64,000 bases of DNA from Roseiarcus fermentans (lineage in GTDB: Bacteria; Pseudomonadota; Alphaproteobacteria; Rhizobiales; Beijerinckiaceae), in contig NZ_QNRK01000001.1 of NCBI RefSeq assembly GCF_003315135.1, forward strand, positions 69,458-133,457, given 5' to 3'. Of the stretch, positions 53,803-63,236 are shown piece after piece. The notes under the pieces are model-generated. The model worked only from the letters and a program-made list of their open reading frames with translations. It had not been told where the DNA came from and ran no database searches. Made by a program: the position numbers and the translations under genes. Within the stretch, counting starts at the first letter, position 1; every line of letters starts with the position of its first letter.

Positions 53803-53822
53803 CTAAACAATCGCTTGGTTAG
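53803..53822. promoter_or_regulatory. Candidate TetR-family operator
   Basis: CTAAACAATCGCTTGGTTAG is a 20-bp imperfect palindrome (9 of 11 positions match on folding around the centre), in the form TetR-family regulators prefer. It lies between the divergent thioesterase and tetR starts and so could control both. Confidence 0.55.
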
Positions 53823-53841
53823 CTCATGCGAGGTTGAAGTC

Positions 53842-54420
53842 TTGGCGGCGACCGAAGCAAAACGGCAGGCCAACCGCTGGCCGGCCCTGCTCGATGCGGC
53901 GGCGGCGAAATTCGCCGGGCAGGGCTACCACGCCACCACCATTCGCGAGCTCGCCGCCGCGAGCGCGATGACGCCCGGCGCGGTCTATTTCCACGTTCCC
54001 AACAAGCAGGCGCTGCTGCTCGCGGTCTACGAGGAGGGGGTGCAGCGCATCCTCGACCGGGTCGAGACCGCCGCCGCGGGGGCCGAGACGGCGTGGGACC
54101 GGCTGACCGCCGCGGTCGAAGCGCACCTCGAGGCGATCCTCGACGCCAGCGCCTATGCCCGGGTGGTCATCCGCATCGTTCCCGACGACGCGCCCGACAT
54201 CGCCGCCGATCTCATCCGCCTGCGCGACCGCTACGAAGAGCGGTTCCGCGCCCTGTTCGCGCAGGTCGAGCTGCCCGAAGGCATGTCGCCCGGCCTCGCC
54301 CGGCTGTTCCTGCTCGGCGCGCTCAACTGGACGCCGGTGTGGCGCCGGCCGGGCGGCGCGCCGATCGCCGAGATCGCGCGCCAGATGCTCGCGCCGCTGC
54401 GCGCGGCGGGCGCGCGCTGA
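53842..54420 (+). CDS. TetR/AcrR-family transcriptional regulator
   Basis: A 192-residue regulator with a clear N-terminal helix-turn-helix ([40 protein letters not shown]) and a helical ligand domain. The TTG at 53842 is taken as the start since it precedes the domain by the usual 15-20 residues; an upstream TTG or GTG is possible. It overlaps the next gene by ATGA, so it is co-expressed with the mutase and likely senses its acyl-CoA. Confidence 0.87.
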   Translation: MAATEAKRQANRWPALLDAAAAKFAGQGYHATTIRELAAASAMTPGAVYFHVPNKQALLLAVYEEGVQRILDRVETAAAGAETAWDRLTAAVEAHLEAILDASAYARVVIRIVPDDAPDIAADLIRLRDRYEERFRALFAQVELPEGMSPGLARLFLLGALNWTPVWRRPGGAPIAEIARQMLAPLRAAGAR

Positions 54421-54872
54421 TGACGACGGCGCCCCGCCTCGATCCGCCCGCCCGCGTCCTCGTCACCAAGATCGGGCTCGACGGCCACGACCGCGGCAGC
54501 CGCATCGTGGCGGCCTTCCTGCGCGACGCCGGCATGGACGTGATCTACACGCCGCCGTGGCAGTCGATCGCCGCCGTGGTCAAGCTCGCCACCGAAGAGG
54601 ACGTGGATGCGATCGGCGTCAGTTCGCTCGCGACCGACCACCTGATCGTGCCGCAACTCGTGGCGGCGTTGCGGGAAGCGGGCCTCGCTCATGTCGGCGT
54701 CGTCGTTGGCGGCATCGTGCCCGCCGACGAACAGCCGGCGCTGGTCGCCGCCGGGGTCGGCGCGATCTTCGGCCCCGGCGCTTCGCGCGACGCCATCGTC
54801 GCGGGCGTCGCGGCGCTGGCCGCGGACGCGCGCGCGGCGCGCGACGCCGAATTGCGGGAGCAAACGCCATGA
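54420..54872 (+). CDS. Cobalamin-binding subunit of an acyl-CoA mutase
   Basis: A 150-residue B12-binding domain protein. [20 protein letters not shown] contains the DxHxxG motif whose His ligates cobalt; SSLATDH and [13 protein letters not shown] follow. Stand-alone B12 subunits are known for isobutyryl-CoA and 2-hydroxyisobutyryl-CoA mutases. It is coupled by ATGA overlaps to both neighbours. Confidence 0.92.
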   Translation: MTTAPRLDPPARVLVTKIGLDGHDRGSRIVAAFLRDAGMDVIYTPPWQSIAAVVKLATEEDVDAIGVSSLATDHLIVPQLVAALREAGLAHVGVVVGGIVPADEQPALVAAGVGAIFGPGASRDAIVAGVAALAADARAARDAELREQTP

Positions 54873-56551
54873 GCCGCGAAGCCGTCCAACTCTCCCTGCC
54901 CGGCTTCGATCGCGATTTCGCCGAGTGGCGCGCGGCTTATGCAGGGCAGATCGGCGCCGAGCGGCCGGTCGTCAACCGGTCGGGCGTCGAGATCAAGCCG
55001 CTCTACACGCCGCGCGACTGGGACGGCTCGGCCTACGACGCGGATCTCGGCTTTCCCGGCCAGTATCCCTTCACCCGGGGAATCTACCCGACCATGCACC
55101 GCGGCCGCACCTGGTCGCAGCGCCAGTTGGTCGGGCTCGGAACGCCCGCCGACTACAACGCCCGGGTGCGCAAGCTGCTGGCGGCGGGCGCGACCGCGAT
55201 CAGCTTTCTGCCGTGCAATTCCGGTTTCCGCGGGCTCGATTGCGACGAGGTCGATCCGCTGCTGCTCGGCACCTGCGGCACCGTTTCCAACACGGTCGAC
55301 GACATGGACGCCGCGCTCGACGGCGTGCCCTTGGGCCGCATCTCGACCGCGATGAACGATCCCTCGCCGTTCACGCTGCTCGCCTTCACGCTCGGCGTCG
55401 CCCGACGCCGTGGAATCCCCTGGGAGCGGGTGTCCGGCACGTCCAACCAGAGCGACTACCTCTCCCATTTCGTCGCCAACCACATGTTCTATCGATTGTC
55501 GCTGCCGGGCTCGCGCCGCGTCCTGACCGATCATGTCGCTTTCTGCCTGGAGCGCCTGCCGAACTGGAATCCGGTCTCGGTCGTCGGGCAGCACATGCAG
55601 CAGGCGGGCGCGACGCCGGCCGAGACGGTCGGCCTCACCTTCTCGACCGCCCTGCAATATGCGCAGGATTGCGTCGCGCGTGGAATCGACATCGACGTCC
55701 TGCTCCGCCGCTTCACCTTCTTCTTCGACATCTCGATCAGCTTCTTCGAGGAGATCGCAAAGTTCCGCGCGGCGCGGCGCGTCTGGGCGCGGCTGGCGCG
55801 CGAGCGTCTCGGGGCGAAGAACCCGAATTCCTGGCGCTTCAAGTTCCACGGCCAGACGTCCGGCGTCGATCTCACCCGCCAGCAGCCGCTCAACAACATC
55901 GCGCGGGTGGCGACGCAGGCGATCGCCGGAATTTTCAGCGGCCTGCAGTCGATGCACACCGACGCCTATGACGAGGCCGCCGCGACGCCGACGGAGGAGA
56001 GCGCGCGCATCGCGGTCGCGACCCAGACCATCTTGCGCGAAGAGGCGCACCTTTGCGACGTGATCGATCCGCTCGCCGGGTCCTGGTACGTCGAGACGCT
56101 CACCGACCAGATGGAGGCCGAGATCCTTTCGGTCATTGCGCGCATCGACGCCGCCGGCGGCATGTACAAGGCGGCCGAAAGCGGCCTCGTGCAGGGCATG
56201 ATCGGCGAGTCCGCGCTGCGTTGGCAGGAGCGGATCGAGCGCGGCGAGGAGAAGGTGGTCGGCGTCAATTGCCACCAGGCCGAGGACGAGGAAGGGCAGG
56301 GCAAATCGACCGAACGGCCCGACCTCGACCGCATGAGGGCGCATGTCGCGCGCTTCCGGGCGTTCAAGGAGAGCCGCAGCCGCACGGCGGTCGAGGGCGC
56401 GCTCGCGGCGCTCGCCCGCGCGGCCGACGACGAGGACGACAACGTGTTCGCGCGGGTGGTCGAGGCGGCGGAGGCCGGCGTCACCCACGGCGAGATCGTG
56501 ACCTGCCTGCGGAAAGAGCTGGGATTTGGACGCCCGCTGGTCGTCGCCTGA
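54869..56551 (+). CDS. Acyl-CoA mutase large subunit, methylmalonyl-CoA mutase family, substrate unknown
   Basis: A 560-residue catalytic subunit without its own B12 domain. [19 protein letters not shown], the conserved His in [30 protein letters not shown] and [20 protein letters not shown] show the family. Two departures are clear: VAN at residues 202-204 where methylmalonyl-CoA mutase has VRN, removing the Arg207 that binds the substrate carboxylate, and [15 protein letters not shown] at about 113-127 in place of the usual AFDLATHRGYDSD-type loop. It should isomerise a carbon skeleton on CoA by adenosylcobalamin radicals, but on another substrate. Confidence 0.88.
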   Translation: MSREAVQLSLPGFDRDFAEWRAAYAGQIGAERPVVNRSGVEIKPLYTPRDWDGSAYDADLGFPGQYPFTRGIYPTMHRGRTWSQRQLVGLGTPADYNARVRKLLAAGATAISFLPCNSGFRGLDCDEVDPLLLGTCGTVSNTVDDMDAALDGVPLGRISTAMNDPSPFTLLAFTLGVARRRGIPWERVSGTSNQSDYLSHFVANHMFYRLSLPGSRRVLTDHVAFCLERLPNWNPVSVVGQHMQQAGATPAETVGLTFSTALQYAQDCVARGIDIDVLLRRFTFFFDISISFFEEIAKFRAARRVWARLARERLGAKNPNSWRFKFHGQTSGVDLTRQQPLNNIARVATQAIAGIFSGLQSMHTDAYDEAAATPTEESARIAVATQTILREEAHLCDVIDPLAGSWYVETLTDQMEAEILSVIARIDAAGGMYKAAESGLVQGMIGESALRWQERIERGEEKVVGVNCHQAEDEEGQGKSTERPDLDRMRAHVARFRAFKESRSRTAVEGALAALARAADDEDDNVFARVVEAAEAGVTHGEIVTCLRKELGFGRPLVVA

Positions 56552-57605
56552 CATTCCGCCCGCCCTCGTCGCGCTCGTCGACCGGCTGCGGCGGGGCGAG
56601 GCGGCGGCGCTCGCCCGCTGCCTGTCGCTGGTCGAGCAAGGCGGCGCGCATGCCGACGCGATCGGGCGGCTCATCGGCGCAGCGAGCGGCCGCGCGATCG
56701 TCGTCGGCTTCACCGGCCCCCCCGGGGCGGGGAAGTCGACGCTGATCGACGCCTTTGTCGGGCATGTGCGCGCCGGCGGCCGGACGGTCGCCGTCGCGGC
56801 GGTCGATCCGTCGAGCCCGATCTCCGGCGGCTCCGTGCTCGGCGATCGAATCCGCATGCAGCGCCACACCGAGGATCCCGGCGTGTTCATTCGCTCGATC
56901 GCCTCGCGCGGGCACGTGGGCGGGCTGACCGAGACCATTCACCGGGTCCTCGACCTGATGGGGGCCTCGGGCCGCGACCTGATCGTCCTCGAAACGGTCG
57001 GCGCTGGCCAATCGGAAGTCGAGATCGCCGAGGCGGCGGACGTCTGTGTCGTCGTCAACGCGCCCGGCCTCGGCGACGAGGTTCAGGCGCTCAAGGCCGG
57101 CATCCTCGAGATCGCCGACATCCTCGTGGTCAACAAGGCCGATCTGCCGTCGGCGCGCCGCACGGCGGACCAGCTGCGCGCCATGCTGACGCTGCGCGCG
57201 GACGCGCGCGACACGCCCGTGATCGAGACGATCGCGACCTCGGGGGCCGGCGTCGCCGCCCTCGCCGCCGCGGTCGAGGCGCGAGCCGAACTGCCGGCGG
57301 AGCAGAAGCGGGCGCGCCGCCTGCGTCGCGTCCGCCGCCTGATCGCGCAGGCGGCCGGCCGCGCGATCCGCGACCGGATCCTGGGGCTCGACGATCCGCG
57401 CAGCGACGCGGCGCTCGAGGCCGCCCTCGAAGGGCGTTGCGGCGTCGCCGAGGCGGCCGAGCGCGTCCTGCGTCTGCTCGCCTACCCGGCGCCGCCCGCC
57501 CCGGCCGGCGCCCCGTCGCCCGTGACGGGGCGCCCGGATGCGCCGCCGGGCGAGCGTTCGCCGCCTCCGTCATGCCCGTCGGTTATCCCGCCATACGGAA
57601 AATAA
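56526..57605 (+). CDS. meaB: MeaB-type GTPase chaperone of the mutase
   Basis: A 359-residue G3E-family GTPase. [20 protein letters not shown] is the P-loop, [20 protein letters not shown] and [20 protein letters not shown] follow, [20 protein letters not shown] is the Walker B region and VVNKADLP the base-recognition motif. MeaB loads cobalamin and protects the mutase from inactivation. The TTG start overlaps the mutase gene by 26 bp. The C-terminal 30 residues are proline-rich and not conserved. Confidence 0.92.
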   Translation: MDARWSSPDIPPALVALVDRLRRGEAAALARCLSLVEQGGAHADAIGRLIGAASGRAIVVGFTGPPGAGKSTLIDAFVGHVRAGGRTVAVAAVDPSSPISGGSVLGDRIRMQRHTEDPGVFIRSIASRGHVGGLTETIHRVLDLMGASGRDLIVLETVGAGQSEVEIAEAADVCVVVNAPGLGDEVQALKAGILEIADILVVNKADLPSARRTADQLRAMLTLRADARDTPVIETIATSGAGVAALAAAVEARAELPAEQKRARRLRRVRRLIAQAAGRAIRDRILGLDDPRSDAALEAALEGRCGVAEAAERVLRLLAYPAPPAPAGAPSPVTGRPDAPPGERSPPPSCPSVIPPYGK

Positions 57606-57665
57606 GGTTTCCTTCGGGTCGGGCCCATGGTCCGGTCGCCGACCGTTTTCCGAACCGAGGCGCCG

Positions 57666-59168
57666 ATGCTCGACCGACCCCCGACCCGCGAAGGCTGGAT
57701 CGCCCGCGCCGCCGCGCTGACGATCGAGGGCCGCGCCTTCATCGGCGGCGCCTACGTCGACGCGCTCGACGGCGCCACGTTTGCGCGGGTGTCGCCGATC
57801 GACGGCAAGGTCTTCGCTCATGTCGCCGACTGCGGCGAGGCCGACGTCGACCGGGCGGTGAGGGCGGCGCGGGCGGCGTTCGACAGCGGCGTCTGGCGCG
57901 ACGCCGATCCGCAACGCAAGAAGGCTGTCCTCCTGCGCTTCGCCAGTCTCATTCGCGAGAACGCGGAAGAGCTCGCGCTGCTGGAAACGCTCGACGTCGG
58001 CAAAGTGATCGCCAACACGCTCGATGTCGACGTTCCCTTCTGCGCCAACTGCATCCAGTACTACGGCGAACTCGCCGACAAGCTCACCGACGAGATCGCC
58101 CCGCTGGGGCGCGAGGACGTCGCCATGGTGCGCCGGGAGCCGCTCGGCGTCGTCGGCGCGATCGTGCCGTGGAATTACCCGCTGATCATCGCCGCGTGGA
58201 AGATCGGGCCGGCGCTGGTCGCGGGCAACTCGGTGGTGCTGAAGCCGGCCGAGCAGTCGCCGCTCGCCTCGCTCGTGCTCGGCCGGCTGGCCAGGCAGGC
58301 GGGCCTGCCCGACGGCGTGCTGAACATCGTCCCGGGCTTCGGCGAGAAGGCGGGAAAACCGCTCGCCCTGCACCCCGACGTCGACATGATCGCCTTCACC
58401 GGCTCAACCGAGGTCGGCAAGCTGATGATGGTCTACGCCGGCTCGAGCAACATGAAGCGCGTGGCGCTCGAGTGCGGCGGCAAGTCGCCGCACGTGGTGA
58501 TGGCGGACGCCGACCTCGACGCCGCTGCAGAAGCGATCGCCTGGGGCATCTACTACAATCAGGGCGAGACCTGTCACGCGGGCTCGCGCGTCCTGGCGCA
58601 CGCTTCGATCCGGGCGGCGCTGGTCGAGAAGATCGCCGCCGCGCAGCGGGCGCAAATCCCGCTCGGCCATCCTTTCGATCGGGAAGCGCAACTCGGCGCG
58701 ATGGTCGACGAGCGGCAGATGCAGCGCGTGCTCGGCTATATCGAGCTCGGCGTGAAGGAGGGCGCCCGAATCGCGCACGGCGGCGCCCGCGCGCTCGCGG
58801 AGACCGGCGGCTTCTATATCGAGCCGACGATTCTCGACGGCGCCGTGAACAGCATGCGGATCGCCCAGGAGGAGATCTTCGGACCGGTCGTCGTGATCGT
58901 TCCGTTCGAGACGGAGGCCGAGGCGGTCGGGCTCGCCAACGATACGATCTACGGCCTCGCCGCCGCGGTCTGGACGCGCGACATGAACGCAGCGCACAGG
59001 CTCACGCGCGCGATCCGGGCCGGCACCGTCTGGGTCAACACCTACGACCGCTCCTCGCTCGCGACGCCGTTCGGCGGCTTCAAGCAATCGGGCTTCGGCC
59101 GTGACCGCTCGCCCCACGCGATCGACAAGTACATGGACTTCAAGACGATCTGGACGAGTTATCGCTGA
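57666..59168 (+). CDS. Aldehyde dehydrogenase (PuuC-like)
   Basis: A 500-residue NAD(P)-dependent aldehyde dehydrogenase with VPWNYPLIIAAWKIGPALVA, FTGSTEVGK, the general base in LECGGKSP, the nucleophile in NQGETCHAGSR and EIFGPVVVIVPF. It most resembles the gamma-glutamyl-gamma-aminobutyraldehyde/PuuC group in the KYMDFKTIW tail. It stands 60 bp after meaB and may belong to the same operon, giving an acid that the ligase could activate; that link is inference. Confidence 0.9.
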   Translation: MLDRPPTREGWIARAAALTIEGRAFIGGAYVDALDGATFARVSPIDGKVFAHVADCGEADVDRAVRAARAAFDSGVWRDADPQRKKAVLLRFASLIRENAEELALLETLDVGKVIANTLDVDVPFCANCIQYYGELADKLTDEIAPLGREDVAMVRREPLGVVGAIVPWNYPLIIAAWKIGPALVAGNSVVLKPAEQSPLASLVLGRLARQAGLPDGVLNIVPGFGEKAGKPLALHPDVDMIAFTGSTEVGKLMMVYAGSSNMKRVALECGGKSPHVVMADADLDAAAEAIAWGIYYNQGETCHAGSRVLAHASIRAALVEKIAAAQRAQIPLGHPFDREAQLGAMVDERQMQRVLGYIELGVKEGARIAHGGARALAETGGFYIEPTILDGAVNSMRIAQEEIFGPVVVIVPFETEAEAVGLANDTIYGLAAAVWTRDMNAAHRLTRAIRAGTVWVNTYDRSSLATPFGGFKQSGFGRDRSPHAIDKYMDFKTIWTSYR

Positions 59169-59330
59169 GCTTCGGCTGCGGCGGAACGGTCGACATTCTC
59201 ATCCGGAGGCTGGTCGCGGGCGCTCGCGTCTTGTGAAAACGCGGCGTCATGGGTTATGACGAGGCCTTCATCGCGCTCGCAGGGCGATCCATCCGGCGAC
59301 GCCGGGACGATCCAGGCGCGGGGAGGACGG

Positions 59331-60320
59331 ATGGATCGCAAATGGTTGCCGCTCAACGCGCTGAGAGCGTTCGAAGCGGCCGGGCAGCATCTGAGCTTCA
59401 CGGCTGCGGCCAATAGCCTGACAGTTGCGCAAAGCGCAGTGAGCCGGCACGTGATCGTCCTCGAGAGTTTCCTCGGCGTGACCCTGTTCGAGCGGCGGCC
59501 GCAGCAGCTCGTGCTGACCGAAGCGGGACGGCACATCCTGCCTGTGGTGACGAAGTCGTTCGACCGGATCGACCAGGCGCTCGGCGAGGTCATCAACGAG
59601 AAGGGAAGGCCGAAGCGGGTTCTGAAGGTCGCGCTGCCGACGTCGTTCGCGCACCGGCTGGCGATCCCGATTCTGCGCGACTTCCGCGCCGAGAACGCCG
59701 GCATCACGCTCGAGATCGTGTCGAAGCCGAGCACCGGCCCAGACGTCGACGGCGACGTCGACATCGCGATCGTCTATTCCGAGCCGAGCGTGACCGACGC
59801 GATTCACGACCTGCTCTGGATGGTGCGCGCGACCCCGATGTGCAGCCCGAAACTGCTCGAATCGATCGACGCGAGCGACCCGGCGCGGTTCATCGCCGCC
59901 AACGACCTGCTCCACACCAGAATCGACGGCCGCCCGCGCCATTTCTTCTGGGAGATGTTCGTGCGCTCGATCGGGCGGCCCGACATCGCCGTCGACCGCG
60001 GCCTCGTGTTCGACGCCCAGCAGCTCGCGGCGCAATACGCCATGAGCGGCGACGGAATCGCCCTCATCGACCCGCGGCTGTTCCACGAGGAGATCAAGGC
60101 GGGACGGCTGGCGCAACCGTTCGACGACCTCTGGCTCGAGGAGGGCTACGGCTACTACCTGACGACTCATCCGGAGGATCTCAGCAACGAAGCGGTCGCG
60201 TTGTTCCGCACCTGGCTGATCGCGCGCTTCGCGGCGCGCAGGATCGCCGAATCCGAGCCGGCCCAGGGAGAGGCGCCCGCGGCCCAGGCGGAGGCGCCGA
60301 AGCTGCGCGCTGCGAAATAG
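59331..60320 (+). CDS. LysR-family transcriptional regulator (GcvA-like)
   Basis: A 329-residue LysR regulator. The helix-turn-helix (LNALRAFEAAGQHLSFTAAA, NSLTVAQSAVSRHVIVLESF, LGVTLFERR) resembles the GcvA group. The effector domain follows; the last 35 residues are alanine/glutamate-rich. GGGAGGA precedes the ATG. It probably controls the MttB-like gene that follows 108 bp downstream. Confidence 0.9.
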   Translation: MDRKWLPLNALRAFEAAGQHLSFTAAANSLTVAQSAVSRHVIVLESFLGVTLFERRPQQLVLTEAGRHILPVVTKSFDRIDQALGEVINEKGRPKRVLKVALPTSFAHRLAIPILRDFRAENAGITLEIVSKPSTGPDVDGDVDIAIVYSEPSVTDAIHDLLWMVRATPMCSPKLLESIDASDPARFIAANDLLHTRIDGRPRHFFWEMFVRSIGRPDIAVDRGLVFDAQQLAAQYAMSGDGIALIDPRLFHEEIKAGRLAQPFDDLWLEEGYGYYLTTHPEDLSNEAVALFRTWLIARFAARRIAESEPAQGEAPAAQAEAPKLRAAK

Positions 60321-60428
60321 CCCGTTCAAATCGGCATGTCGCGATGCCATTTTGGCGCGAGGCCGAGGCCTGGTCAGCCGCTAGCGTGACCTCGAACGCC
60401 GCTACGACGAGAGCTCCGGGAATGGCCG

Positions 60429-61976
60429 ATGTCCGCTGAAGACCAGCCTCAGGATTCCGGGCGCCGGCGCCGCCGCGAGCGCGCCGCCGCGCCTGCGGCG
60501 CCGTCGCCGCTGGCGCAGCCCGTGTCGCCGTTTCCGCCGCTCGAGCTCGTGTCGAGGGACGAACTCGAATCCATCCATCGGACCGCCCTGACCGTGCTGG
60601 AGGAGATCGGGATCGACTTCCTCCACGACGGCGCGCGCGCGCTCCTGAAAGCGGCCGGGGCGGATGTCGATCCGGCCTCGACGCGCGTTCGTTTCGACCC
60701 TGCGCTGGTCGAGGCCCAGATCGGGCTCGCGCCGCGCGAGTTCATCCTGCACGCGCGCAACCCCGCGCGCCATCTCGCGATCGGCGGACGGCGGATCGCC
60801 TTCGGCTCGGTCGCCAGCGCGCCGAACGCTTTCGATCGCGCCGGGGGGCGCAGGTCGGGAACGATCGCCGACTACCGCAACTTTCTCCGCCTCGGCCAGA
60901 CGCTCGACTCGATCCACTTCTGGGGCGGCTACCCGGTCGAGCCGGTCGACGTGCATCCGTCCGTGCGCCACCTCGATGCGCTGTCCGACATGCTCACGCT
61001 TTCGGACAAGCCGATCCACGCCTACAGCCTCGGCCGCGAGCGCAATCTCGACGCGATCGAAATGGTCAAAATCGCGCGTGGAATCGACGACGACACGCTC
61101 GAGCGCGAGCCCTCGCTGTTCACGGTGATCAATTCGTCTTCGCCGCTCAGGCTCGATACGCCGATGCTGGAAGGGATCATCCAGATGGCGCGGCGCAATC
61201 AGGTCGTGGTGCTGACGCCCTTCACCCTCGCCGGCGCAATGGCGCCGGTGACGCTCGCCGGCGCGCTGGCCGAGCAGCATGCCGAAGCGCTCGCCGGGCT
61301 CGTCCTTGCGCAGGTCGTGCGTCCCGGCTCGCCCTTCGTGTATGGCGGCTTCACCTCAAACGTGGACATGAAGTCGGGCGCGCCGGCGTTCGGCACCCCG
61401 GAATACATGAAGACCGCGATCGTCGGCGGGCAGCTCGCGCGTCGGCTCTCGCTGCCCTACCGCTCTTCCAACGCCAACGCCGCCAATTCGCTCGACGCTC
61501 AGGCGGCGTACGAGAGCGTGTTCTCGCTGTGGGGCGCGATCATGGGCGGCGTCAATTTCCTGATGCACGGGGCGGGCTGGATGGAGGGCGGCCTGCACGC
61601 CTCGTTCGAGAAGATGGCGCTCGATGCGGACCTGCTCGCCATGGTGGCGGACTTCCTCAAGCCCCTGCGCGTCGATGACGCCGAGCTCGCGCTCGAGGCG
61701 ATGCGCGAAGTGGGCCCCGGCGGGCATTTCTTCGGCGCCGAGCATACCCAGTCGCGCTACCGGACCGCCTTTTTCGCGCCCATGATTTCCGACTGGCGCA
61801 ACTACGAGACTTGGCGCGAGGCCGGATCGCCGACCGCCGCCGACGCCGCCGGGCGCGTTGTCGCCGAACGGCTCGCGGCTTACGCGCCGCCCGCCTTCGA
61901 GCCCGAACGGCGCGAGGCGCTCGAAGCGTTCGTCGCGCGCCGGAAGGCCGAGGGCGGCGCGCCGACGGACTACTGA
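60429..61976 (+). CDS. Trimethylamine methyltransferase (MttB)-family protein, non-pyrrolysine
   Basis: A 515-residue MttB-superfamily protein: ELESIHRTALTVLEEIGIDF, GRRIAFGSVASAPNAFD, FTLAGAMAPVTLAGALAEQH, GSPFVYGGFTSNVDMKSGAP, and MREVGPGGHFFGAEHTQSRY. Archaeal TMA enzymes have an amber-coded pyrrolysine; here the frame has no internal stop, so it belongs to the non-Pyl class that demethylates quaternary amines such as betaines, passing methyl groups to a corrinoid protein or to folate. No corrinoid protein gene is next to it. Residues 10-35 are a basic, proline/alanine-rich lead. Confidence 0.88.
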   Translation: MSAEDQPQDSGRRRRRERAAAPAAPSPLAQPVSPFPPLELVSRDELESIHRTALTVLEEIGIDFLHDGARALLKAAGADVDPASTRVRFDPALVEAQIGLAPREFILHARNPARHLAIGGRRIAFGSVASAPNAFDRAGGRRSGTIADYRNFLRLGQTLDSIHFWGGYPVEPVDVHPSVRHLDALSDMLTLSDKPIHAYSLGRERNLDAIEMVKIARGIDDDTLEREPSLFTVINSSSPLRLDTPMLEGIIQMARRNQVVVLTPFTLAGAMAPVTLAGALAEQHAEALAGLVLAQVVRPGSPFVYGGFTSNVDMKSGAPAFGTPEYMKTAIVGGQLARRLSLPYRSSNANAANSLDAQAAYESVFSLWGAIMGGVNFLMHGAGWMEGGLHASFEKMALDADLLAMVADFLKPLRVDDAELALEAMREVGPGGHFFGAEHTQSRYRTAFFAPMISDWRNYETWREAGSPTAADAAGRVVAERLAAYAPPAFEPERREALEAFVARRKAEGGAPTDY

Positions 61977-61987
61977 GCGCTCGCCGC

Positions 61988-63154
61988 ATGCTGCAACGAG
62001 ACAAGGTCCACGCCGCCGTCGGCGGCGTATTTTTCGCTTTCGGCCTCGGGGTCGGGCTGTGGAGCGGAGCGTCCGGCGCCATTTTGACCCGTGCCGGCGT
62101 CGACTCGGCGTCGCTCGGGATCATTCTGACCGCCTATACCGGCGTCTATCTCGTCGCGATGACGGCCGGCGGAAGTCTCGCCCATCGGTTCGGAATCCGG
62201 CCGACGCTCGTCGGCGCCGCCGTCCTGTTCGCCGCCGCGCTGTTGGGGCTGCTGAACGCGCAGAGCGTGGCGAGCGTCGCGTCGCTCCTCGTCGTGTCGG
62301 GCTTCCTCGGCGGCCTCCTCGACGTGGCCATGAATTCGGAAGGCGCGCGCATCGAGCGCAGCCGGGGGAAGCCGATTCTGGCGCGCCTGCACGCGGCCGC
62401 CTCGGCGGGGGTTGCGGCGGGGGCCATTCTCGGAAGCCTGATCGCGGCGAGCGCGGCCCCGGGGGCCGCCGGTTTCATCGCGGCGGGCGGACTGGCGGCG
62501 GCCGCCGCCGTCTATGAGCGGACGGCTCGCAGCGAGGCCCCTCGAACTCCGCCGAGATCGCCGACCGCGCGCGGCCTCTCCTTCTCCCCTGCGCTGATCG
62601 TGCTCGGCCTGGTCCTCGGGGCGTCGATCGCGGCGGAAACGGCGGCGCTGTTGTGGTCGGCGCTGCTGCTGCGCGCGGAAGCGCCCGGTTACGCCGCGTT
62701 CGCCGGACTGGGCGCGGCCTTTTTCGCCCTCTGTCAGGCGACGTTGCGTTTCAACGCCGACGGCGTCCGGCTCATGACGAGCGACCGAAAAATCATCGTC
62801 GCGTCGTTCGCAGTGACGGCGGCAGGGTTCGCGGTGACCGCCTTCGACGCCGGCTTCGCCGCGAGCGTCGCCGGTTTTGCCCTCATCGGCTTGGGCACCG
62901 GCGCGATCGTGCCGTGCGGTTTCGCCCTCGCGGCCCGGCAGACGCCGGGACGCCCCGCCGTCGGCCTCTCCTCGGCTTCCCTGTTCAGCGCGCTGACCCG
63001 GCTGCCGGCGCCGCTGGCGACAGGAGCGATCGCCCAGGCATTCTCCCTTCCGATGGCGTTCGGCGCGATCGCGGCCGCCGCAGTGGCGGCGGGCGTCGGA
63101 ATGGCGCTGTTCGGGCCCGCCGGAGGGAACGACTCGATCGCCGGGAAGGACTAA
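61988..63154 (+). CDS. MFS transporter
   Basis: A 388-residue membrane protein with about twelve hydrophobic segments. GVFFAFGLGVGLWSGASGAI, the loop LAHRFGIRPT between helices 2 and 3, and FLGGLLDVAMNSEGARIERS are typical of the YbjJ-like MFS group. It starts 11 bp after the methyltransferase, so it may carry a methylated amine or exported product of that pathway; ligand unknown. Confidence 0.85.
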   Translation: MLQRDKVHAAVGGVFFAFGLGVGLWSGASGAILTRAGVDSASLGIILTAYTGVYLVAMTAGGSLAHRFGIRPTLVGAAVLFAAALLGLLNAQSVASVASLLVVSGFLGGLLDVAMNSEGARIERSRGKPILARLHAAASAGVAAGAILGSLIAASAAPGAAGFIAAGGLAAAAAVYERTARSEAPRTPPRSPTARGLSFSPALIVLGLVLGASIAAETAALLWSALLLRAEAPGYAAFAGLGAAFFALCQATLRFNADGVRLMTSDRKIIVASFAVTAAGFAVTAFDAGFAASVAGFALIGLGTGAIVPCGFALAARQTPGRPAVGLSSASLFSALTRLPAPLATGAIAQAFSLPMAFGAIAAAAVAAGVGMALFGPAGGNDSIAGKD

Positions 63155-63236
63155 GAAACAGATTGTCTTGCACGCGACCTTGTCGCAAGAACGCTCTCGG
63201 TCGGCGCTGCGGCGCACCATACGCGCAGAGGATGTG

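Noticed and set aside
54689-56938. 749-codon minus-strand frame opposite the mutase
   Set aside because: Arginine-rich shadow of a clear acyl-CoA mutase gene.
60429-61976. Pyrrolysine-containing methyltransferase
   Set aside because: The frame has no internal amber codon and aligns with the non-pyrrolysine class.
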